A stretch of DNA of 64,000 bases, from contig NZ_AUMH01000001.1 of assembly GCF_000430585.1 (NCBI RefSeq), positions 62,001 to 126,000 of the forward strand. Direction: 5' to 3'. The notes below the pieces were generated by a model. The model was not told the DNA's origin and did no database searches. It worked only from the letters and a program-made list of their open reading frames with translations. Shown here in pieces: positions 1 through 8,481 of the stretch. The position numbers were made by a program, and so were the translations under genes. Numbering within the stretch: position 1 is the first letter of the stretch; each line of letters starts with the position of its first letter. This DNA is from Alicyclobacillus herbarius DSM 13609. Lineage in GTDB: Bacteria; Bacillota; Bacilli; Alicyclobacillales; Alicyclobacillaceae.

Positions 1-150
1 GTCCCCACTTTTCCAGTAGCCGATGAAGTTCATCACAATGGAAATCAGTAGAAACACCAGCATACCAGTATGGCCGCCGACCCACTCGCCAATCAGCACC
101 AGGATGACGGTCAAGAGTCCCATCAGGAACCATGTCTTGATGGTGTTCAT
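1..150 (-). CDS. htpX: Protease HtpX homolog, N-terminal part only
   Basis: Only the first 50 codons lie in the window; the gene runs off the left edge. The minus-strand reading starts MNTIKTWFLMGLLTVILVLI, continues with a Gly-rich turn (GEWVGGHTGM) and a second hydrophobic segment ending MNFIGYW. This is the standard N-terminal hairpin of HtpX membrane zinc metalloproteases, which degrade misfolded membrane proteins. The catalytic HExxH lies outside the window. A GAGG ribosome site sits just before the ATG at 150. The family call rests on this N-terminal pattern alone, but the match is characteristic. Confidence 0.85.
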   Translation of the reverse strand, partial: MNTIKTWFLMGLLTVILVLIGEWVGGHTGMLVFLLISIVMNFIGYWKSGD

Positions 151-359
151 TTCCTCAATCCTTCCCCATATGTGATTCAAATCAATTCTATAGATACATG
201 GTACCGGTAGCGGAAATTGGGCGTAAAGGGGGAAGGTCCACCCTTCCGTGACGAATTTGTCTCATTTCTTTGGCGGAACGCGTTACGTCAAACTCCCAGC
301 AGCTATTGCGACGTCACGGTTTCTGCGTGTGGCAACGCTTGCGGCTGCTGGCACTTAAA

Positions 360-388
360 TTGTTTGCCGGAGCGGGATTCGCTATACT
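360..388 (+). promoter_or_regulatory. SigA-type promoter for the 418-722 gene
   Basis: TTGTTT (360-365) and TATACT (383-388) are separated by 17 bases and lie about 30 bases before the ATG of the small hypothetical gene. Confidence 0.55.
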
Positions 389-417
389 CTTCAGCGAAGA
401 GGGTGAGAATTCAACCA

Positions 418-722
418 TGCGTTTAGGCTTAACGATTGAATACGATGGTAAGAACTACGACATATTAGAATTGCCGCCGGAGGCGTTCGTGCATTTGGTG
501 CCTGGCCTCAACCTGGACCAGTTTCGCCGCATTGACGAATACTTTCAATCAGTATGGCCAGAGCCCACACACCGCCGGCACCATGTGTTGGCGTTTGCGG
601 CGGAGCTGACGGGGGCTTCGATAGACCACTTGCTGCTGCATCGAGAGTGTATCCATTTTGATGAACACGACCTTTCGAGTTACGTCATGGAACATACCAA
701 ACAGGGGTATAGGCCCTCATGA
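418..722 (+). CDS. Conserved-looking hypothetical protein, about 101 aa
   Basis: I do not recognise the family. The reading begins MRLGLTIEYDGKNYDILELP at an ATG preceded by GAGGGTGAG at a normal distance and by a good promoter. An earlier in-frame start at 270 would lie upstream of the promoter and is unlikely. The protein is soluble and rich in His and acidic residues in its C-terminal half (for example HRRHH and HFDEHD), with no membrane segment or signal peptide. It lies immediately upstream of a glycosyltransferase whose possible starts fall inside or just after its 3' end, so the two are probably co-transcribed. Confidence 0.6.
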
Positions 723-744
723 GGCGAAGTCGGCCGGCGTAGTT

Positions 745-1869
745 GTGATTTTGGCTAAGGGGAACGAACAAGGTGGTGCGGCCAGCCACCTCGCCGCGTT
801 TGCCCAGGCATTGACGCGAGGGCATCCTCAGTTTACATACCACTTTGCGGTGGCCGGCGATGGTTATCTCTATGGACGCTTGCTCGACATCGGGGTACCC
901 ACGACCCTGCTTCCCCCTGGCCGCCTGACGGTCGTTCCCAGGTTCATTCGGTTTCTTTGCCACATCTCCGGTCACGCGTTTATCAATGCCCATGGGCCAC
1001 GCATGAATACGGTGGCCGCACTCGCTGCCCAGAGCCTTCGTTGTCGTTGGACCTCCACGATTCATTCGGATCCCCGCGATGACTTTCTCGGCCGTCCTGT
1101 GCGAGGTGCAGTCTGGACGCGCATAAATACGTTGTCGCTCCGGTTTGCGGACGGACTGTTTGCGGTCAATCCCGATTATATGTCGCTTTGCGGCAAGCGG
1201 CCGGCCTACCACGTCCCTAATGCGACCGTGTTCGAACAGCTTCCGAAACCGAACAGTCATTACCGCTGGCAACTTCGCCAAAAGCTGCAGTTGGCTCCCG
1301 ATACCCAGGTGGTGGGGGTAGCGGCGCGGCTTCATCCGAATAAGAACATCGATGTGTTGATTCGGGCACTGCCATACCTGAAACGCACGGATGTCCACTT
1401 GGCCATTGCAGGATGGGGGCCAATGGAGGAGGCGCTCAGGCGTTTGACGCACGAATTGGGACTGACTCATCGGGTCCACTTTCTCGGATATTGCGAAAAC
1501 GTGTCTGAGTTTTACGCTGGATTGGATGTCCATGTCCTCTGCTCGCGCAGCGAGGGAACCGGCCTGTCGATCTTAGAAGCCGGGTTCCACGGGATCCCGA
1601 ACGTGGGTACGGACATTACCGGGATTCGGCAGTTGATTGATCACGAAAAAACGGGACTCTTGGCGCCGGTGGGGGACGCGTACGCTTTGGCCGCATGCAT
1701 CGACCATCTCTTAGCCGATCCGGACGCGGCCCGCAGTTTGGCTGCTTGTTTTCAGGCGACCGTCATCCCCAAGCATACACCGGAGGAATTGTTGGCCGCG
1801 TATGAACGTGGATTTCAGGCCTTGCTCGGGTCCCAGGAAACCGTGAAGAGGAGGTCTTGGCCGCTATAA
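745..1869 (+). CDS. Glycosyltransferase family 4 (GT-B fold)
   Basis: The enzyme is expected to transfer a sugar from a nucleotide donor to an unknown acceptor at the cytoplasmic face. The N-terminal half has the acceptor-side pattern ILAKGNEQGGAASHL. The C-terminal half has VGVAARLHPNKNID, a GWGPMEEAL loop and the donor-site E-x7-E motif in EGTGLSILEAG near residue 270. The start is uncertain. I use the GTG at 745 because family members begin only a few residues before AKGxExGG. The ATG at 661 is in frame but overlaps the upstream gene and adds sequence unlike the family. The 3' end overlaps the convergent 1815-2345 gene by 55 bases. The acceptor cannot be told from context. Confidence 0.8.
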   Translation: MILAKGNEQGGAASHLAAFAQALTRGHPQFTYHFAVAGDGYLYGRLLDIGVPTTLLPPGRLTVVPRFIRFLCHISGHAFINAHGPRMNTVAALAAQSLRCRWTSTIHSDPRDDFLGRPVRGAVWTRINTLSLRFADGLFAVNPDYMSLCGKRPAYHVPNATVFEQLPKPNSHYRWQLRQKLQLAPDTQVVGVAARLHPNKNIDVLIRALPYLKRTDVHLAIAGWGPMEEALRRLTHELGLTHRVHFLGYCENVSEFYAGLDVHVLCSRSEGTGLSILEAGFHGIPNVGTDITGIRQLIDHEKTGLLAPVGDAYALAACIDHLLADPDAARSLAACFQATVIPKHTPEELLAAYERGFQALLGSQETVKRRSWPL

Positions 1870-2345
1870 ACCTGAATGCGAACCGGTCCCTCAATTTGTA
1901 CCGGTTCAATGATACCGGATTCATGAAAGATGAACGTCTGCGGGGCGTGTTTTCCGGTCACGTCCACGAGCTGGAGACGCGTGACTTTGTGGTTTTCACG
2001 GCTCACACATAGCCAATACGCATCCGAAAAACCGTAGCTGGTGTTGGGCAAGACGGCCAAGCGGATCGATCCAGCCGCTGGTGTTCGCAGCCACGCGCCC
2101 TTTCCTTCCACCACCCACCCTCCATCGCGCGAAAAACGGAGTAGGACGGCTTGTTTTTGCGACCCATGCTGAATATCTCCCATCGCCATGGTCGACGTCT
2201 GGTACAGGACGTGGCCCGATTTGGCAGCAAGCACCCGCTCTGGGGATTGGTTATGCCAGAGGACGAAGACGTAGATCCCGGTCACGACGATGACGCAAGC
2301 CGCTAAAAATGCGAGCACCTGGCCGAGGATGGGGCGTCTGGTCAT
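1815..2345 (-). CDS. Membrane-anchored hypothetical protein
   Basis: A 176-residue protein starting MTRRPILGQVLAFLAACVIV, with one N-terminal transmembrane segment (about residues 7-30) and a predicted outside domain rich in beta-type sequence. I see no catalytic motif and do not recognise the family. It is transcribed towards the glycosyltransferase and the two overlap tail to tail by 55 bases. No clear transcription terminator lies between them. The smooth codon pattern and single membrane anchor support a real gene, but the function is unknown. Confidence 0.6.
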   Translation of the reverse strand: MTRRPILGQVLAFLAACVIVVTGIYVFVLWHNQSPERVLAAKSGHVLYQTSTMAMGDIQHGSQKQAVLLRFSRDGGWVVEGKGAWLRTPAAGSIRLAVLPNTSYGFSDAYWLCVSRENHKVTRLQLVDVTGKHAPQTFIFHESGIIEPVQIEGPVRIQVYSGQDLLFTVSWDPSKA

Positions 2346-2491
2346 ATTTAGGGCCGCCTCCCGTCAAATATCAGGTTGCTGACAAGTGGACTCCCATTGT
2401 TGATAGAATATACTGAAATTGAAAACCGTGCAAGGTACAGCGAACCGTGGACCAAGCCGGTATCGTTTTCCGTGGTTCGTGAAAGTTCTGG

Positions 2492-2520
2492 TTGCAAAAT
2501 GACAGGCTGCATCGTATACT
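2492..2520 (+). promoter_or_regulatory. Strong SigA-type promoter for speD
   Basis: TTGCAA (2492-2497), 17-base spacer, TATACT (2515-2520). Transcription from here would give a leader of roughly 160 bases before the speD ATG at 2688. Confidence 0.65.
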
Positions 2521-2526
2521 GTCATT

Positions 2527-2687
2527 CGTAATCTTTGGCTTCGTCCACTGGCCACAACCGCAGATTTGGAACCCTCCTTCACTTAAAGGGTTAGGACCTC
2601 GAAGGACTAACTTTCCCCCGTGGTGAATGGTCAGGGCTCCACATGCCGTTACAGGCATGGCATTTGCGCTAAAAGGGGGATTTTTTT
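2527..2687 (+). promoter_or_regulatory. Long speD leader with hairpin
   Basis: The region between the promoter and speD contains a perfect hairpin, CATGCC (2642-2647) pairing with GGCATG (2654-2659) around a six-base loop. It ends in AAAGGGGGATTTTTTT directly before the ATG. I do not recognise a known SAM riboswitch. A regulatory role is inference from length and structure. Confidence 0.35.
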
Positions 2688-3077
2688 ATGGACACTTTTG
2701 GGCGTCATGTGATTGCGGAACTGTGGGGATGTAATCCCGAAAGTCTCAATGATCTGCAAAGCATTGAACGTATCATGGTCAATGCGGCGCTGGAAGCGGG
2801 CGCGGAAGTCCGGGAAGTGGCATTTCATAAGTTTGCGCCGCAGGGTGTCAGTGGGGTGGTTATTATTTCGGAATCCCACTTGACCATCCACAGTTTTCCT
2901 GAACATGGTTATGCAAGCATTGACGTGTACACGTGTGGGGACCGGATTGATCCGAACGTCGCTTGCGACTATATCACCGAGGCGTTGGGGGCCACCAAGT
3001 GCGACGCGATTGAGGTTCCACGCGGCATTGGGCCCATTGCGTTGGATGATGTGAAGGTGCGCGCGGTTTCCGTATAA
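2688..3077 (+). CDS. speD: S-adenosylmethionine decarboxylase proenzyme
   Basis: It makes decarboxylated SAM, the aminopropyl donor for spermidine. The 129-residue protein is of the short bacterial class. The processing site is the Glu62-Ser63 bond in SESHLTIH, where Ser63 becomes the pyruvoyl cofactor. His68 (same motif) and Cys83 (DVYTCGD) sit at the positions expected for the catalytic acid pair. An AAAGGGGG ribosome site precedes the ATG. It is monocistronic: a strong promoter and long leader precede it and a terminator follows at 3158. No spermidine synthase gene is adjacent. Confidence 0.95.
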   Translation: MDTFGRHVIAELWGCNPESLNDLQSIERIMVNAALEAGAEVREVAFHKFAPQGVSGVVIISESHLTIHSFPEHGYASIDVYTCGDRIDPNVACDYITEALGATKCDAIEVPRGIGPIALDDVKVRAVSV

Positions 3078-3157
3078 CCGGCACCGGTTCATGGGACCCA
3101 CCCGTAATCCCATATACGAACGAATTGGTTCACCATCCATAAGACTGTGCCTCGAGA

Positions 3158-3182
3158 GTCGCGCCGGTGGCGCGACTTTTCC
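3158..3182 (+). terminator. Rho-independent terminator after speD
   Basis: Eight-base-pair stem GTCGCGCC/GGCGCGAC with a GGT loop, followed by TTTTCCTTTT. Confidence 0.85.
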
Positions 3183-3316
3183 TTTTGCTTACTGGCGCGT
3201 CCAGAGGCGCACGTTCCACCTAGCGTCCAGACGTGTAGGCCAATATCTCCTTACCGACGTCACTACGGAATCGAAGCCCCATCCGAACTTTCCGCACGAA
3301 TGGGGCAATCGGCCCT

Positions 3317-3808
3317 TCAATCGCCGGAAAACACCCGCTGATGGTGCGTCGGCAGCGGTTTATCCAACAGCAGTTTGCCGTTGCCCGCGTCGACAATGAC
3401 TAAGTACCGCTCTTCATCATCCTGAGCGATGCCCGTGTAGACCAAATCTGTCCGGATGTTGCGCAACTGGACATCCTCGACCTTCATGCCTGGGTGGGCT
3501 TGGGAGATCGCCTTCTCGGCCTGAGCGGCTGTAACCTTCGCGTATTTTTGCAGCTTTTGTGTGTACGCATTGCGACTGGCCATGTACGCTTCACGGAGCA
3601 CCTGCCGACTGACTCGGACACTGGACCGAAGCTGCCACGCGTGGGTCCCATCTGTCGGTTCGACAAATGGGTGACCGGTGACAGCGCGGACTGTTCCATG
3701 ATAATGGGTTGAAGGGACATGTCGCCAAAGGCCATCCCCTGCCCATGCTACAGGAATTACACTACCCATCATCAGGCATACACTCGTTGCAAGCAGCCAC
3801 TTTCTCAT
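3317..3808 (-). CDS. Secreted PepSY-domain protein
   Basis: A 163-residue protein with a clear signal peptide (MRKWLLATSVCLMMGSVIPV, likely cut after AWA). A PepSY-like module covers about residues 90-155: AEKAISQAHPGMKVEDVQL followed by a beta hairpin with YLVIVDAGNGKLL. PepSY modules are found in protease propeptides and stand-alone exported proteins, where they are thought to bind or inhibit peptidases. No protease is adjacent, so the partner is unknown. It is divergent from the tRNA-Ala promoter region. Confidence 0.7.
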   Translation of the reverse strand: MRKWLLATSVCLMMGSVIPVAWAGDGLWRHVPSTHYHGTVRAVTGHPFVEPTDGTHAWQLRSSVRVSRQVLREAYMASRNAYTQKLQKYAKVTAAQAEKAISQAHPGMKVEDVQLRNIRTDLVYTGIAQDDEERYLVIVDAGNGKLLLDKPLPTHHQRVFSGD

Positions 3809-3882
3809 CGTCCACTCCTCCTCGCTGGATACAGTGTCAGGGTGTCCTGATGTATTCCAAAATATGTATATCTACGATCCGC

Positions 3883-3911
3883 TTGACGCAGCCATGAAGG
3901 CACGCTATAAT
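3883..3911 (+). promoter_or_regulatory. Promoter for tRNA-Ala
   Basis: TTGACG (3883-3888), 17-base spacer, TATAAT (3906-3911), about 65 bases before the tRNA. Confidence 0.8.
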
Positions 3912-3977
3912 ATCAAATGTCCGGTTCACGAGGGAAGGAAAACCCCTGAATCTCGAGAAACGGAAACTGAAGAGTGA

Positions 3978-4052
3978 GGGACCGTAGCTCAATGGGAGAG
4001 CACTGCGCTGGCAGCGCAGGGGTTGTGGGTTCGAGTCCCATCGGTTCCACCA
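3978..4052 (+). tRNA. tRNA-Ala (GGC)
   Basis: The cloverleaf is complete. Acceptor GGGACCG pairs with CGGTTCC and includes the G3:U70 pair that identifies alanine tRNAs. The anticodon stem CTGCG/CGCAG holds loop CTGGCAG (anticodon GGC). The T loop is TTCGAGT and the CCA is encoded. Confidence 0.95.
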
Positions 4053-4055
4053 CAC

Positions 4056-4085
4056 AAGACCTGCAGAAGAGGCGGGTCTTTTTTC
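4056..4085 (+). terminator. Terminator after tRNA-Ala
   Basis: Stem AAGACCTGC with GCGGGTCTT (one G-U pair), followed by TTTTTTCG. Confidence 0.8.
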
Positions 4086-4216
4086 GTTTTCCCGGGAAGG
4101 TGTTTGACGATTTGTGGAGAACGGTATGAACGTGGTCGACCTGGATTGATTTGGTCACCCTATTCTTGTAGACTCTTTTGGGTCCGAAACATTCAATGAT
4201 TGAAGGAGGCCTTTCC

Positions 4217-5032
4217 ATGGGATTGACTACGCGATGGGTACGTTACGGCCAAGACAAGCGGTATTCGGGGTACTTGGCTGTCCCAGTCTATGCCCAGACA
4301 CCTCTGCCGGCGGTCATCGTCTTTCAAGAGGTCTGGGGTGTGGATGGGCATATTGAGGACGTGACCGAACGGTTTGCCCGAGCTGGTTATGTGGCCTTCG
4401 CTCCAGATTTATACGCGGTGAACGGTGAGCGGAGGGAAGCCGTGCGCCGTGAACGTGTGGAAGCCGTAAAGTCATTCCTGGAAAAGCTGCCGCCCACGGC
4501 CTGGGGAAACCCGGAGGAACGCGACGCTGAACTGGCGAAGCTACCCGAGGATGAGGGCAAGCGCGTGATGGAGACGATGACGACGCTGTTTGGCGGTTTG
4601 GATGTCGAAAACTATACGGAACAGCTGCTGGCTACCGCCTCTTTCCTGCGCAACGAATGCGAGTTGAGCAAAGGCCAAGGTGTAGTTGCCGTGGGTTATT
4701 GCATGGGCGGCGCCCTGGCTGCCCACCTGGCCAGTCTGGATGCTGAGCTCAAAGGGGCAGTCATGTACTACGGGCGGTCTCCGAAAGAGGAGCGCATCGC
4801 TTCCATACAATGCCCCGTGCGTGCTTTTTACGGGGAGTTGGACGTACAGCTGACGGCCACCGCGCCGGGCCTGGCCGAGGCCATGAAAAAGGCAGGCAAG
4901 GATTTTGATTACAAGGTCTATCCGGGTGCTCACCATGCGTTCTTCAACGATACACGCCGCTCCTATAACGTTGCCGCGAGCCGTGACGCGTTCGCTCGCA
5001 CCCTGAACTACTTCAATGAGTGGCTGAGTTAA
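4217..5032 (+). CDS. Dienelactone hydrolase family protein
   Basis: Alpha/beta hydrolase of the dienelactone hydrolase class, 271 residues. The expected catalytic set is visible: Glu38 (FQEVWG), nucleophile Cys162 in GYCMGG, Asp209 (YGELD) and His239/240 in GAHHAFFND. Such enzymes open lactones such as dienelactone in chloro-aromatic breakdown, but many family members have other, unknown ester or lactone substrates. No aromatic degradation genes flank it, so the substrate is open. Start chosen at the ATG at 4217 with AAGGAGG upstream. A strong hairpin terminator follows at 5078. Confidence 0.85.
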   Translation: MGLTTRWVRYGQDKRYSGYLAVPVYAQTPLPAVIVFQEVWGVDGHIEDVTERFARAGYVAFAPDLYAVNGERREAVRRERVEAVKSFLEKLPPTAWGNPEERDAELAKLPEDEGKRVMETMTTLFGGLDVENYTEQLLATASFLRNECELSKGQGVVAVGYCMGGALAAHLASLDAELKGAVMYYGRSPKEERIASIQCPVRAFYGELDVQLTATAPGLAEAMKKAGKDFDYKVYPGAHHAFFNDTRRSYNVAASRDAFARTLNYFNEWLS

Positions 5033-5077
5033 ACCGCTGAGTGATACGTGTGCTCTGTTCACCTGTTGTCTCTTACT

Positions 5078-5129
5078 CAAAGGGGCTGTCCCCATTACCG
5101 GTTACAGGGTGATGGGGGCAGCCCCTTTG
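5078..5129 (+). terminator. Long hairpin between the hydrolase and the cotS operon
   Basis: An 18-base-pair stem (5078-5095 with 5112-5129, one G-U pair) around a 16-base loop. The right arm runs CAGCCCCTTTG and is followed by ACTGTTTCC, not a clean U-tract. It probably terminates the hydrolase transcript, though it could be a repeat-type hairpin. Confidence 0.6.
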
Positions 5130-5254
5130 ACTGTTTCCCCCTCCCCAGCAGGTGCCTGGACGTTCGCCAATTCGCGCGCTTGCTGGTCCATTGTCTTGTA
5201 CCGACTCCCGTACCCGCCAATACACTAGGGCAGACCTCGAAAGGAGGGGTAGGG

Positions 5255-6352
5255 ATGGCAGACACCATTGGACCATGGATAGACCGAGGTTATCCAGATC
5301 CGGATATGACGGTTCCTCCAGAAGTGCTGAAGGCCGCCGAGAAGGTCATCGCTCGGTATGATATGCGGGTGAAAGACATGACGTTAATCACGGCCAAATC
5401 CGATAAAGGGGGGGCCATTTGGAAACTCCAAACGGATAAAGGGCCGCGCAGTCTAAAACTGTTGCACCGCAATCCTGAGCGGAGTCGGTTTGCAGTGGCC
5501 GCTCAGGACTATCTGGTGCATCGCAAGGCTCGCGTGCCCACCTTGATTAAGTCCCGTATGGGGCGGTTGTACAGTAAATCAGGCGGGAAATTGTGGATTG
5601 TAACGGAATGGATTGAACCCCTCCAACCGGTTTCCAAGGTGGATTTGGCGGGTGCTCAAGCACTCTGTTACGGACTGGGTGAGTTTCACCGTCGTTCCCA
5701 AGGATATGTTGCGCCCCGTCGGGCCGTGCATGCTTCCCGTTTATATCGGTGGGAGCAGACGTACCACAAAATGGCGGTGAAAATCGGCTGGTTTCGCGTT
5801 TTGGCTCAGGTGTACAAGGATGTGCCCGGGAGCGAGGCGCTGTTGTCGGCGGTTGATAAATATGAAGCCCAGGCCGTAGAAGCTTATAAGCGTTTGCAAG
5901 CCTCCCCATACCGCAAACTGATTCGGCGTGGAGAACCCGCCTGGGGACTGGCTCACCAGGACTATGGTTGGTCGAACGGCCAGATGGGGCCAGAGGGGCT
6001 GTGGATCATTGACCTGGATGGCGTCGCTTACGACTTGCCGATTCGCGACTTGCGCAAGCTGATCAGCTCAACTATGGAGGATGCTGGGAATTGGAACGTC
6101 GATTGGATTCAGGGCATGATCAAAGCCTATCGCGAGGCGAACCCGGTGGAACCCGACGTCCTCAAAGTGCTCTGGGTGGACTTTTCACTCCCGAATGAAT
6201 TCTACAAAAATGTGAAAGAGATGGTTTTTCGTCCCGCTGAATTTATGCAGACCGAATTGGCGCCTGTGCTGGCGCAGGTCGAAAAATCCGAGGCAAGCAA
6301 ATGGCAGGCCCTCAAAGAGCTGCAGAAGTGGCTGGGGGTGTCCGAGTCATGA
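5255..6352 (+). CDS. cotS: CotS-family spore coat protein
   Basis: A 365-residue protein of the CotS/YutH-type kinase-like fold. It shows an aminoglycoside-phosphotransferase pattern: an N-lobe with GGAIWKLQTDKGPRSLKLLH, and the catalytic-loop equivalent LAHQDYGWSNGQ followed by IIDLDGVAYDLP (the Asp pair seen in small-molecule kinases). CotS proteins are inner spore-coat components. The kept catalytic residues suggest possible phosphotransfer, but the substrate is unknown. The start is the ATG at 5255 with AAGGAGGGG upstream. It is the first gene of a five-gene operon and overlaps cotSA by four bases (ATGA). Confidence 0.85.
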   Translation: MADTIGPWIDRGYPDPDMTVPPEVLKAAEKVIARYDMRVKDMTLITAKSDKGGAIWKLQTDKGPRSLKLLHRNPERSRFAVAAQDYLVHRKARVPTLIKSRMGRLYSKSGGKLWIVTEWIEPLQPVSKVDLAGAQALCYGLGEFHRRSQGYVAPRRAVHASRLYRWEQTYHKMAVKIGWFRVLAQVYKDVPGSEALLSAVDKYEAQAVEAYKRLQASPYRKLIRRGEPAWGLAHQDYGWSNGQMGPEGLWIIDLDGVAYDLPIRDLRKLISSTMEDAGNWNVDWIQGMIKAYREANPVEPDVLKVLWVDFSLPNEFYKNVKEMVFRPAEFMQTELAPVLAQVEKSEASKWQALKELQKWLGVSES

Positions 6353-7500
6353 AGGTATTGCTTATTGTCACAGAAAAACTGCCGGTACCAGCGGTCCGCG
6401 GTGGCGCCATTCAAACGTACATTGATGGCGTGCTTCCGTATCTAGCCAATCGTCACGAAGTCACGGTGTTAGGGGTCGAAGACCCAGACTTACCCCCGAG
6501 CGAAACCATTGGGCCCGTTCGCTATGTGCGGGTTCCTGGGAAAATCTACGATGTCTATCAGAAACACGTATTGAATTTCTTGCGTGCATCGGGTCAACAG
6601 TACGACCTTATCCATATTTTTAACCGTCCGCGGCTCGTACCACGGGTGCGTCAGGAGGCGCCCAATGCGCGCATCGTCCTGAGTATGCACAACGACATGT
6701 TTCTGCCCGGCAAAATCACTAAGAAGGAAGCCTTAGCAGCCATCGAGGCGTGTGAACGGATTGTGACCATCAGTGATTATGTCGGTCGTCGGATTGCCGA
6801 GGACTATCCGCAGGCCGCTCATCAGTTGCGCACGATTTATTCTGGAGTCGACGTGAATCGCTACAACCCGCGCAAGAATCTAGAAGAAGTCGAACAGATA
6901 AGGCATGAACTGAAGTCCAAATTTCACATTGAGGACCGGAACGTGGTCTTGTTTGTGGGTCGCCTCTCACCCAAAAAGGGCGCAGACATCTTGGTGCGCT
7001 CGATGTGGTATCTGGCAAAGCACCACCCAAAGACGGCGCTCGTCCTCGTTGGCGGGAAATGGTACAGCGACAACGAGATCAGTGACTATATCGCCTATGT
7101 GCGAGCCCTCGCAGAGCGCTGTCCAATCCCGGTGGTCACCACCGGATTCGTGGCTCCCTCTGAGGTTCATCATTGGTTTTGGGTCGGAGACGTGTTTGTT
7201 TGCCCTTCCCAGTGGGAGGAACCGTTGGCCCGCGTGCACTACGAAGCGATGGCGGCGCGGCTGCCTATCGTCACAACCGCGCGCGGCGGCAACCCGGAAG
7301 TGATTGTACCTGGGGAGAACGGATACGTGGTCTCGCAGCCGGATGATCCACGGGAAATGGCCAAAACCGTCGGCAAGCTTCTGGGGGACAGTCAGTTACG
7401 CAGGGTCATGGGCAGACAGGGACGCCGCTTGGCCAAAGAGCGTTACCGCTGGCGTCGTGTGGCCGATGACCTTTTGGGCGTCTGGGAGGCCGGACGATGA
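6349..7500 (+). CDS. cotSA: Spore coat glycosyltransferase CotSA
   Basis: GT4-family glycosyltransferase, 383 residues. It matches the CotSA pattern from end to end: IVTEKLPVPAVRGGAIQ at the start, YDLIHIFNRPRLVP, YSGVDVNRYNP, VVLFVGRLSPKKGADIL, and the donor-binding E-x7-E in EEPLARVHYEAMA. In Bacillus, CotSA is built into the spore coat and lies next to cotS, as here. It probably glycosylates a coat polymer or protein. It is translationally coupled at both ends, with ATGA overlaps to cotS and to the epimerase. Confidence 0.9.
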   Translation: MKVLLIVTEKLPVPAVRGGAIQTYIDGVLPYLANRHEVTVLGVEDPDLPPSETIGPVRYVRVPGKIYDVYQKHVLNFLRASGQQYDLIHIFNRPRLVPRVRQEAPNARIVLSMHNDMFLPGKITKKEALAAIEACERIVTISDYVGRRIAEDYPQAAHQLRTIYSGVDVNRYNPRKNLEEVEQIRHELKSKFHIEDRNVVLFVGRLSPKKGADILVRSMWYLAKHHPKTALVLVGGKWYSDNEISDYIAYVRALAERCPIPVVTTGFVAPSEVHHWFWVGDVFVCPSQWEEPLARVHYEAMAARLPIVTTARGGNPEVIVPGENGYVVSQPDDPREMAKTVGKLLGDSQLRRVMGRQGRRLAKERYRWRRVADDLLGVWEAGR

Positions 7501-8450
7501 GCGTAGCGGTTGTCACTGGATGCGCTGGCTTTATCGGATCGCACTTGTGTGAACGATTACTTGACATGGGGTACGAAGTCGTCGGCATCGACGCGTTCAC
7601 CGGTAATTACGAGCGTTGGATTAAGCAAAGAAACCTGGCGCATGTCGCCGCGCATCCGGGTTTTACCTTGATTGAACAGAACCTCCGAACGCTCGACTGG
7701 GATCCATTCATCCGTCGGGCGGACGTTGTTTTTCATCAGGCGGCCTTGCCTGGCGTGCGCACCAGTTGGGGGCGGTCCTTCGCAGATTATGTAAAGGACA
7801 ACGTTCTGGTCACCCAGCTTTTGCTAGATGCCGTTAAGAACATCGCCCCTGCCTTGCGGCCTTCTATCGTCTACGCGTCTTCTTCATCGGTCTACGGCGA
7901 AATGTCCGGGCCACTCGGCGAAGGAGCGCCGACGCGTCCGCTTTCGCCCTATGGGGTGACGAAATTGGCTGCTGAGCACTTGTGCCGCGTGTATGCCTCT
8001 GCGTTCGCGGTACCGGTGGTTTCGCTTCGCTATTTCACGGTTTTTGGTCCCAGGCAGCGGCCCGATATGGCGATACACCGCTTTATTTTATCCGTTTTGT
8101 TGCAGAGGCCTTTAACCATCTACGGGGATGGACAACAGATGCGGGATTTTACGTTTGTTTCTGATGTCATTGACGCCAACTTGGCCGCCGTCGAGGCTGG
8201 CCAGCCGGGCGATGTCTTCAACATAGGCGGTGGAAACCGGGCCAGCGTGAATGATGTCATCGCATGCATCGAGGACTGTTGCTCGCTGACGGCTGCACGG
8301 ACCTATTTACCATCCCAACCAGGTGACCCTGCACACACCTTCGCAGACATTGGCACGGCCGGAAGGGTTTTGAAGTACCATCCCCGCGTCACGCTGGCTG
8401 AAGGGATTGCCCGCCAAGTTGCGGACCTGCGGCGATTATACGGGCTCTAG
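7497..8450 (+). CDS. ytcB: NAD-dependent nucleotide-sugar epimerase/dehydratase
   Basis: Short-chain dehydrogenase of the extended (GalE-like) class, 317 residues. The Rossmann motif GCAGFIGSHL uses Gly8, Gly11 and Gly14. The active site has the Ser run YASSSSVYGE and the Tyr-x3-Lys of SPYGVTK near residue 152. RYFTVFGPRQRPDMA is the usual substrate-loop motif of UDP-sugar 4-epimerases. It probably epimerises the UDP-sugar made by the next gene (for example UDP-glucuronate). It starts at the ATG overlapping the cotSA stop. The symbol follows the Bacillus ytcABC locus by order and family and is an inference. Confidence 0.8.
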   Translation: MSVAVVTGCAGFIGSHLCERLLDMGYEVVGIDAFTGNYERWIKQRNLAHVAAHPGFTLIEQNLRTLDWDPFIRRADVVFHQAALPGVRTSWGRSFADYVKDNVLVTQLLLDAVKNIAPALRPSIVYASSSSVYGEMSGPLGEGAPTRPLSPYGVTKLAAEHLCRVYASAFAVPVVSLRYFTVFGPRQRPDMAIHRFILSVLLQRPLTIYGDGQQMRDFTFVSDVIDANLAAVEAGQPGDVFNIGGGNRASVNDVIACIEDCCSLTAARTYLPSQPGDPAHTFADIGTAGRVLKYHPRVTLAEGIARQVADLRRLYGL

Positions 8451-8481
8451 GATTGCAATTTGGCAGCATACAGGGGTGTCG

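Noticed and set aside
685-1533. Long minus-strand ORF opposite the glycosyltransferase
   Set aside because: Lies wholly antisense to a gene with clear GT4 motifs and has no ribosome site or recognisable domain; a shadow of codon bias.
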